DNA of 7,107 nt, from assembly GCA_029262915.1 (NCBI GenBank), contig JAJCYN010000144.1, positions 1 to 7,107 of the forward strand, in the 5' to 3' direction. Source of the DNA: Flavobacteriales bacterium (GTDB lineage: Bacteria > Bacteroidota > Bacteroidia > Flavobacteriales_E > Vicingaceae). The notes beneath the pieces were generated by a model. It was given only the letters and a program-made list of their open reading frames with translations. It had not been told where the DNA came from and did not search any database. Below, in pieces: positions 1 to 5,343 of the stretch; the stretch's first letter is position 1, and each line of letters starts with the position of its first letter. The translations under genes and the position numbers were made by a program.

Positions 1-221
1 GAAACTGAAATTCCCAGAATATCACTCAAATCACAAACACATACTTTTTTCTCCACCTTAATTAGGTATAAAATTTTTAGTCGTGTTTCATTTCCAGTTA
101 ATCCTAAAATTTTAGAAACATTTTCGAATTTATTATTCAATTTGTTGATATCCTGAATACCTCTATTTATTAGATTAACATTTGCACAACCTCGAATACA
201 ATTTTCTTCCGTTTTTTTCAT
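1..221 (-). CDS. ArsR/SmtB-family metal-responsive transcriptional repressor (5' part; continues beyond the left edge)
   Basis: This frame reads without a stop from the ATG at 221-219 to the window edge, giving 73 residues plus a partial codon, so the C-terminal part lies outside the window. Members of this family are small dimeric winged-helix repressors (about 100-120 residues) that leave the DNA when they bind a metal or metalloid ion. Seen here are the family's 'GNETRLKILYLI' helix (residues 43-54) and the metal-binding recognition-side motif 'VCVCDLSDILGIS' (60-72), with Cys61 and Cys63 forming the CxC pair. Two more cysteines, Cys8 and Cys12, lie near the N-terminus. This C-x3-C plus CxC layout resembles the four-thiolate alpha3N site of Staphylococcus CadC (Cys7, 11, 58, 60), which binds Cd/Pb/Bi. 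A Cd/Pb-type specificity is inferred; arsenic or mercury sensing is also possible. Two inverted repeats directly upstream suggest autoregulation. It is transcribed away from the methylase operon and probably leads a metal-resistance operon to the left. Confidence 0.88.
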   Translation of the reverse strand, partial: MKKTEENCIRGCANVNLINRGIQDINKLNNKFENVSKILGLTGNETRLKILYLIKVEKKVCVCDLSDILGISV

Positions 222-227
222 ATTACA

Positions 228-249
228 TATTTAAGTAAACACTTAAATA
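228..249. promoter_or_regulatory. Inverted repeat, probable ArsR-family operator O1 (overlaps the predicted transcription start)
   Basis: This is a perfect palindrome with 9-bp arms TATTTAAGT and ACTTAAATA separated by the 4-bp spacer AAAC. It lies 7 bp upstream of the repressor start codon and just downstream of the predicted -7 element, so a bound protein would cover the transcription start. AT-rich imperfect palindromes at the promoter are the usual binding sites of ArsR/SmtB repressors. A second copy sits at 274-293. The repressor that binds is inferred to be the adjacent gene product. Confidence 0.75.
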
Positions 250-257
250 CAAATGTA
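250..257 (-). promoter_or_regulatory. Predicted Bacteroidota -7 promoter element (TACATTTG) of the repressor gene
   Basis: Read on the minus strand, the sequence is TACATTTG, a full match to the Bacteroidota -7 consensus TAnnTTTG. It lies about 29 bp upstream of the repressor ATG, a suitable distance for a short leader. The usual TTTG/TTG-type -33 element is not recognisable at the expected distance; that position is occupied by the second inverted repeat at 274-293. The element is therefore bracketed by both operators. Confidence 0.55.
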
Positions 258-273
258 GAGATAATTATTTATT

Positions 274-293
274 ATTTAAGCGATTGCTTAAAT
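274..293. promoter_or_regulatory. Inverted repeat, probable ArsR-family operator O2 (at the -33 region)
   Basis: This is a perfect palindrome with arms ATTTAAGC and GCTTAAAT around the 4-bp spacer GATT. The arms differ from those of O1 by one base (ATTTAAGT/ACTTAAAT), so the two sites share the pattern ATTTAAGY-N4-RCTTAAAT. The centre-to-centre distance is 45 bp. Its position around the -33 region of the repressor promoter suits repression by blocking RNA polymerase, possibly cooperatively with O1. It could also influence transcription to the right, but no plus-strand promoter was recognised there. Confidence 0.72.
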
Positions 294-307
294 TTATTTT
301 GAAACAA

Positions 308-579
308 CTATACCCTATAGAAAAGAGTTTCCTTCAATAAAAATCATTCAACAAAACTTTTACAGCTTCTTTACATCAAGCATTACCTTATAAAGCCTTT
401 GTACCTAAAAGAGTTGCTCTTTTTATCATTTCATTTGTTTCATCATCTTTCGACAGGTGTAGCAAGTCGCTACTATTCCCTATAAGAAAGCCACCATACT
501 TTTACTTCCCATTCTTTTAGAAACAAGCTCCTTTAAAGAGAGAGCTCTAAAAGTTCAGAAACTATCTCCTATAAGGAGT
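308..579 (+). repeat. Three degenerate direct repeats, pattern CTATNYCCTATARRRAR
   Basis: Copies are at 308-325 (CTATACCCTATAGAAAAG), 473-490 (CTATTCCCTATAAGAAAG) and 562-579 (CTATCTCCTATAAGGAGT). The first two agree at about 15 of 18 positions and the last two at 14 of 18. The start-to-start distances are 165 and 89 bp, so the spacing is not regular. A fourth, poorer version may be present around 384-395. They could be binding sites for an operon regulator or remnants of duplication. In DNA this AT-rich some similarity is expected by chance. Confidence 0.3.
407..423 (+). terminator. Weak hairpin with a U-rich 3' arm, terminator-like
   Basis: The arms AAAAGAG and CTCTTTT pair perfectly across a 3-base loop (TTG). 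The U-rich 3' arm is followed by one more T, then A. Only three of the seven pairs are G-C, and there is no clear transcript upstream on the plus strand for it to terminate. Read on the minus strand it is equally symmetric. It may have no function. Confidence 0.2.
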
Positions 580-587
580 GGTTTTTT
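559..587 (+). terminator. Leader hairpin with T-tract just before the methylase gene (possible terminator or attenuator)
   Basis: CTCCT (566-570) pairs with AGGAG (574-578) over an ATA loop. After a small internal loop, AAAC (559-562) can pair with GTTT (581-584), and six Ts run from 582 to 587. This has the shape of a short intrinsic terminator ending 23 bp before the ATG at 611. It also sequesters an AAGGAG that looks like a ribosome binding site but is 32 bp from that ATG. Either transcription arriving from the left is stopped here, or the element attenuates the operon's own leader. The stem is short, so confidence is low. Confidence 0.3.
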
Positions 588-610
588 ATCAAATAGAACA
601 AGGTGCTTAT

Positions 611-3600
611 ATGAAGGTCGAAGTAACTTTAAATGATGCGAAACGAGGTGTAGAACTTCTCTTTAGTGAGGAGCTTCCTAAAGGGTTAGCTAATCGCTTA
701 AAGGAGGTCGGTTTTAAACAAGGATTTCGAGAACACTTAAAGTGGTACGCTCCACAACATCCTGCTTTCATTACTTACGCAGAAGAACTAAAAGAAGCAC
801 TTCTTAAAGAAGAGGCTTTCTTAAGTGTTGACATCCAACCTTCATTTGAACCTTCAGAGGAAAACATCGACCATGACAAATTCAGTTATGTAACCATCTC
901 CTTTAGCAAGGAGAAAAATAAAGAACAAGACAGTTATGTTTTATTTGATTCGTACAAAACAATTGCAACAGCCATATCAAAACGGTTTGGAAAAAATAAA
1001 TATGGCGTTGCTTTTTTGGACGTTGACGTTTCACCAAGAAATTATAAACGAAAAGCAAGAGCATTACTAAAAGAAGGAAAAGTTATTGCCAATAGTTCAC
1101 CTAGAAAATACAAAGAAGATGATTTTGAAATTATAGAAAAAAGCCAGAAGGTTTCACCACTTTATCACGGTACTTGTATTCCATTCAAACGATTTGAAAA
1201 ACAATTCTTAGGCTCAATTACAGGAGATATACCCTCACATTTTGGTTATCATTTTACTCCGAGCAAAGAATTATCAGAGCAACTATTTGCCAACGAGCCT
1301 TACAAAGATAGCTATGAAGATTGCCGTGTTTTTGTTGTTGGAATAAAAGTGAAAAAGACATTAAGAACAACCGAATCAACATTGGTAAAAAAAGTATTGA
1401 GTTGGGGCGTTGAGCAAAAAATCATCACCGAAAGACCAGAAGAATTATTAAAAGTTCTACAGCTCCCATATTATGATCCTAAAGGGACAAAACAGGAAAC
1501 TATTTTTAATACCCTTAATTCCGATAAATGGGAAAATAACGGTAAACCTATCATCAATTATGAAATTCTAACCATTCGTTATTTGAATGAAGTGTTAAGA
1601 CCAATGGGGATTGATAGCATTCATTATATGAACGAAATTGAAAGGGCAAGTGAGCAACGCTATGACTGGATTGTTTTTGACGAATCACAAATTCTTTATA
1701 AAGAAGTCATACCGAAAGTAAAATCCGACAGTAAAGAATCCCCCAAAGTTGCTAAACAACTTACCAATGAACACGGAGTTTACACCCAAGAAACAGCAGG
1801 AAATAATTATGAAAAGATTGAAATACCAATTCCTGCAACTGCAAAATTTAAGGCAAGCATAACCATCGTTAAAGACGAAGAAGGGCTTTATCGTATGGCA
1901 ACCAGTACGAGAAAAGAATTTGGAGATGCTAGTGGAAGCAGTTCCCCTGTTAGTAATAATGGCAAACAATATAAAACTAAATTAGATGCTCTTGAACGAG
2001 GCATCAACCTTGTTTACATCAGAATCTTAGACCAAATAGCAACAATCGATTCAATAGTAAGCAACCAAGAGAACAAAAATAAAATGCTACAATCAGCATT
2101 AAAAGCGGTTGAGCAATTTGCTATTGACAATAACCTTGAACCTGATTTTTTGGTTGGTAAAGAGGTAAAGACTGAGAAAGAACCGCAAGAGAAAACATTA
2201 AAAAATGATGCAAAATCCATAGCCATTGATATTGTTTCAAGAGACAAAAAAGTTCCCAATGTACTTGTTCCAACAGCAAGTAAAGAGCCTTTTGTTTCAG
2301 GTTCAATATTTATTCAGGATGCACAAAAGGTACAACAAGCATCACCTAATTTATTGGAGTTAAATGATGAGAATTTATCGAAAGCTAAAGCCGTAGAATT
2401 ATTTGAACTTTCTCAAATGCCTCACCCAACAGATTATGGGATCAACGTAAGTCGGTCAGCATTACTTAGAGAATGGGAAAAAAGAGGGCAAGAAGCATTC
2501 AAAGAACTTGGCTTTCCAGTTGATTTAGATTATCCCTATGTCAATACGAATACAGGTTACAACAGCGTATATCCACTTTCAAGAGTTCTCGGAGACAATG
2601 GAGATAAATGGTGGTCAGTAGTAGAAAACCATAGACCAATAGCCGATATGAAAAAAGCGATTGATTATATCCAACAGCGGATAACAAAGTTAAAAGATGC
2701 TCTCTCGGAAATGATTAACTCGAAAACCAATAAACCAAAAACAACGGAAAAAGAGCAATACCGAAAAACCACATGGGACATTCAGCAATTATCATTTGGT
2801 CAAGAACAAATAGAAGACTATTTAAAATCGAATCCTAGCAAGAATATTCCTGAAGAAGACACAGCCCAACCAAACCAATCAGAATCAAAAGACATTCGTA
2901 ATAAATTCTCGTTGGATGAATTTATTGAATATGGCAGTATCGGTTTTGATAAACTTTCTGCTTATAAAGCTCCTGTAGTTCACAAAGCAAAACAAGTAAT
3001 GGAGCAAGCCATTCAATTGGGTTATGCCATTCCTTATGATTACGGGAAAGGAAAAGGGAAATACACCAGTACCAAAAAAGCAGATAAAATGTCTTTCAGA
3101 GACATTTTTACCAATGTTTACAACAACATTCACATCGACAAATTACTTCCTGAAGCCAGAGAAAAAACCCAAGCGGTAAAAAACAAAGTCCTGTTTACTC
3201 CAGAGGAAGAAATTCCTAAACAAAGCATGAAAGATTGTGAGGGAGAAAATCAAGCTGGAGATGCTACAATGTTTAGTTGTGTCAATGTGATGGTCTTGGG
3301 CAAAGGCTATCAAGGGTGGAATTACACGCCCTTTTTAGGACTGCAAATTATTCTCAATCAAATCAACGCCCCATTAGCTGAATTTGTAAAACAGTTGGAA
3401 AAAGTAACGGATGAAGATTGGAGTTGGCTCAACGATGATTTAGGTGCTGAACTAGATTTGTACACTAAAAAACCAAGAAAAGAAAGCTATTATATATCAA
3501 CTACTGCTACTATTAACGATTTGTTGGCTGATTTAATAGCCTCAAATTTCACGGAAGTTAAACAGGTATTGGAAGGCTTCTTATTGAAATGGGGAGTTTA

Positions 3601-4891
3601 CCCGGATGATGTCATTTCAGAATTAGAAGCCCAGTCAACAGAACAGGACGAACCCCAAAACACGCAACAGCCAACTCCTAAAAATGATTACCTGGATAAA
3701 GTAGTGGCATACATGCACGATAAATATGCAAAAGGAGAACGTCCAACCAAAGGACAGATTACAAAAATAAAAGAAGAATTAGGCGTACCCAATATGGGGA
3801 TGATGTGGGAAGCAACTGAACTCAGTTGGTTGTTGTGGTACAAAATGATTTATAAAGACAAATCAAGCTTTGAAAATCGCCTATTAGAAATGATAAATTT
3901 TTGGGATAAGCTACAACCTACTTATGCTTATTCAGATAGCAGTAAAGAAATTTACAAACAGTATTCAACGCCCTGCCCTATTGGAGCTATCATTGCTCAA
4001 TATACAGGTATGGATGAAGCTGAAACCATTCTTGAACCTAGTGCAGGAAATGGGTTGTTGCTTGTAGGTGCGGATCCACAAAAAGTTCACGTCAACGAAA
4101 TTGATACCACTCGAACAAAGTCGTTGGAATTTCAAGGTTTTAAGAAAATTACCCACTTCAATGCCGCACAACCTTTTCCTGATGAAATGGCAAAAAAATA
4201 TGATGTTGTTGTTACCAATCCCCCATTTGCAAGATGGGAAGAAGAAAAATTTAGCAAAGACCATATTGTCCGTAAATATTTCAGCAATCACAGGGGATTA
4301 AGCCAACACATTCGCTTAGAGCATTTAATGGCAGGGTTAGCCTTGCATACAATGAAAGATAAAGGCAAAGCAGCCATTATCATTATGGGACACTTGTATT
4401 TTGGAGATGATGGATTATTGGCAAAATACCGTCCTTTCTTCAACTGGTTATACCGCAATTATCAAGTGGATGATGTGATTAATATGAACAGCTACAAACT
4501 TTATAATAAGCAGGGAGCAGTTGAAAAAACCATGTTGATACTCATTGGTGGAAGAAAATCCAAACCAGAGGGTGTAGCACCAACACAAGAAGAAGCACCC
4601 CATTTGTACGATATGGTAGATAGTTTTTTTGAACTATGGCTACGAGTTAAATCCCATATTACGTATGACATAGAAACGGTTATTCAGCAATTAAATATTG
4701 AACTGACAGGAAAATTAATTGTTTCCAAAAAAGAGGAAGTTCCGCCTAATATGGAATGTTACATAGACTACTTAGATTCCAAAAACCACTTTAAGCAGAC
4801 GAGAAAGGACTTCAAAAACTACGAGACGGCTTTAGCTTGGATGAAACAGAATTTCGAGAAGTGGGATTTGGACATGATTAAATATTACTAA
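611..4891 (+). CDS. Large polyvalent protein: ADP-ribosyltransferase-like domain, unknown middle, N6-adenine DNA methyltransferase domain
   Basis: The product has about 1426 residues; no signal peptide or membrane segment is seen, so it is probably cytoplasmic. I chose ATG 611, which has a weak AAGGTG five bases upstream; an in-frame GTG at 578 would add 11 residues. Residues 1-70 have a 'GVELLF...LKEVGF...WYA' pattern seen at the start of other mobile-element proteins. Residues 183-365 look like an ART-superfamily fold: YHGT (His186), GYHFT (213-216, His214 at the usual Tyr position) and VFDESQI (Glu358, Gln360). Residues 370-1005 match nothing I can name, though 590-690 contain a distinctive 'MPHPTDYG...YPYVN' module. 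A Gln/Pro-rich linker (about 1006-1028) leads to a gamma-type N6-adenine methyltransferase: YSTP (motif X, 1118-1121), LEPSAGNG (SAM-binding motif I, 1141-1148) and NPPF (catalytic motif IV, 1203-1206). The motifs predict adenine methylation with S-adenosylmethionine. The neighbouring helicase suggests a DarB-like antirestriction role, which is inferred. Confidence 0.9.
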   Translation: MKVEVTLNDAKRGVELLFSEELPKGLANRLKEVGFKQGFREHLKWYAPQHPAFITYAEELKEALLKEEAFLSVDIQPSFEPSEENIDHDKFSYVTISFSKEKNKEQDSYVLFDSYKTIATAISKRFGKNKYGVAFLDVDVSPRNYKRKARALLKEGKVIANSSPRKYKEDDFEIIEKSQKVSPLYHGTCIPFKRFEKQFLGSITGDIPSHFGYHFTPSKELSEQLFANEPYKDSYEDCRVFVVGIKVKKTLRTTESTLVKKVLSWGVEQKIITERPEELLKVLQLPYYDPKGTKQETIFNTLNSDKWENNGKPIINYEILTIRYLNEVLRPMGIDSIHYMNEIERASEQRYDWIVFDESQILYKEVIPKVKSDSKESPKVAKQLTNEHGVYTQETAGNNYEKIEIPIPATAKFKASITIVKDEEGLYRMATSTRKEFGDASGSSSPVSNNGKQYKTKLDALERGINLVYIRILDQIATIDSIVSNQENKNKMLQSALKAVEQFAIDNNLEPDFLVGKEVKTEKEPQEKTLKNDAKSIAIDIVSRDKKVPNVLVPTASKEPFVSGSIFIQDAQKVQQASPNLLELNDENLSKAKAVELFELSQMPHPTDYGINVSRSALLREWEKRGQEAFKELGFPVDLDYPYVNTNTGYNSVYPLSRVLGDNGDKWWSVVENHRPIADMKKAIDYIQQRITKLKDALSEMINSKTNKPKTTEKEQYRKTTWDIQQLSFGQEQIEDYLKSNPSKNIPEEDTAQPNQSESKDIRNKFSLDEFIEYGSIGFDKLSAYKAPVVHKAKQVMEQAIQLGYAIPYDYGKGKGKYTSTKKADKMSFRDIFTNVYNNIHIDKLLPEAREKTQAVKNKVLFTPEEEIPKQSMKDCEGENQAGDATMFSCVNVMVLGKGYQGWNYTPFLGLQIILNQINAPLAEFVKQLEKVTDEDWSWLNDDLGAELDLYTKKPRKESYYISTTATINDLLADLIASNFTEVKQVLEGFLLKWGVYPDDVISELEAQSTEQDEPQNTQQPTPKNDYLDKVVAYMHDKYAKGERPTKGQITKIKEELGVPNMGMMWEATELSWLLWYKMIYKDKSSFENRLLEMINFWDKLQPTYAYSDSSKEIYKQYSTPCPIGAIIAQYTGMDEAETILEPSAGNGLLLVGADPQKVHVNEIDTTRTKSLEFQGFKKITHFNAAQPFPDEMAKKYDVVVTNPPFARWEEEKFSKDHIVRKYFSNHRGLSQHIRLEHLMAGLALHTMKDKGKAAIIIMGHLYFGDDGLLAKYRPFFNWLYRNYQVDDVINMNSYKLYNKQGAVEKTMLILIGGRKSKPEGVAPTQEEAPHLYDMVDSFFELWLRVKSHITYDIETVIQQLNIELTGKLIVSKKEEVPPNMECYIDYLDSKNHFKQTRKDFKNYETALAWMKQNFEKWDLDMIKYY

Positions 4892-4906
4892 AAATTAAGT
4901 ATTAAA

Positions 4907-4912
4907 AAAGGA
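4907..4912 (+). promoter_or_regulatory. Ribosome binding site AAAGGA of the 140-residue protein gene
   Basis: AAAGGA lies 8 bases before the ATG at 4921, in the 29-bp gap after the methylase gene. It is the best-placed Shine-Dalgarno-like sequence in the operon and supports that start codon. No terminator or promoter is visible in the gap. Confidence 0.6.
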
Positions 4913-4920
4913 CAGAAAAA

Positions 4921-5343
4921 ATGATATTCTACAACGCACAACTCATGCAAAACGAATCGGAAGCCAAGTTATATATGGTTACGAATCCCGTTGCTTTCAA
5001 AAAGTTTGAAGACCACGAATCAGCTATTTATATCAATTTACACGAATTGGTTGAACGAGCTATCAAAGAAAAAGAAGACCCGATAGCTCTAATTGAGAGT
5101 TATTTGGATATCACTTATACAGGAGGTCAAACAGTCAATGAAATAGCCAGTTTCCTTTTCCATACCGACAAAATGGTTTCAGCGATGTGGACACTCAAAG
5201 AAAGTTGGGATCAAGTGGATGAAACATTGCCTCAAGATTCTCTAATGTATGGAGGATTAGGAAAAGACAAAGCAAGACAAGTCTATATGGAAATCACATT
5301 AAGAAGCTATTTAGAAACCCTATCACAAGACAAAAATGGATAA
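4921..5343 (+). CDS. Hypothetical 140-residue protein between the methylase and helicase genes
   Basis: I do not recognise this family. The product is soluble-looking and mildly acidic, without a signal peptide, membrane segment, Cys/His cluster or nucleotide-binding motif. It reads as mostly helical: an N-terminal part with 'LYMVTNPVAFKKFED' (residues 17-31), a charged helix around 'LVERAIKEKED', then 'DITYTGGQTVNEIASFLFH' (63-81) and a C-terminal helical part ending 'LETLSQDKNG'. A good ribosome binding site lies 8 bases upstream. It starts 29 bp after the large methylase gene and its last 8 bases overlap the helicase start, so it is fixed in an operon with both. That position suggests an accessory subunit or adaptor of a methylase-helicase complex. 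This is inference from context only. Confidence 0.85.
   Translation: MIFYNAQLMQNESEAKLYMVTNPVAFKKFEDHESAIYINLHELVERAIKEKEDPIALIESYLDITYTGGQTVNEIASFLFHTDKMVSAMWTLKESWDQVDETLPQDSLMYGGLGKDKARQVYMEITLRSYLETLSQDKNG

Larger units (their letters stand above)
300..610. other. Non-coding region between the repressor promoter and the methylase operon
   Basis: No reading frame longer than about a dozen codons begins here on either strand, and no tRNA or other structured RNA was recognised. The stretch contains three copies of a short degenerate direct repeat (308-325, 473-490, 562-579), a weak hairpin at 407-423, and a hairpin with a T-tract at 559-587. The promoter of the downstream operon should lie here. 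The best partial matches to TAnnTTTG on the plus strand are TTCATTTG at 430-437 and TACTTTTA at 497-504 (7 of 8 each against the fixed plus free positions), and neither has a convincing -33 partner, so no promoter is called. Confidence 0.7.

Noticed and set aside
523..548. Local palindromes AGAGCTCT and CTTTAAAG and an AGCTC/GAGCT pairing
   Set aside because: The stems are only 4-5 bp, mutually exclusive, and not followed by a T-tract. In AT-rich DNA this level of symmetry is expected by chance.
578..610. GTG start at 578 adding 11 residues to the giant protein
   Set aside because: The GTG overlaps the AAGGAG/hairpin and has no ribosome binding site of its own upstream. The ATG at 611 opens directly into the recognisable 'MKVEVTLND...GVELLF' domain and has a weak AAGGTG at a normal distance. 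The GTG cannot be ruled out entirely.
222..610. CRISPR array, tRNA or attachment site in the intergenic region
   Set aside because: The only repeats are three degenerate copies at irregular distances, no cloverleaf could be folded by eye, and no exact direct repeat pair suggestive of att sites was seen.
1685..1969. Minus-strand open frame of 94 codons
   Set aside because: It lies wholly inside the giant methylase gene, has a low-complexity Phe/Ser/Cys-rich translation typical of an antisense shadow, and has no ribosome binding site or recognisable domain.
3965..4301. Open frames on both strands over the methyltransferase domain (minus 3965-4291, plus 4068-4301)
   Set aside because: Both are shadows of the frame that carries the SAM-binding and NPPF motifs. 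Neither translation resembles a protein family.
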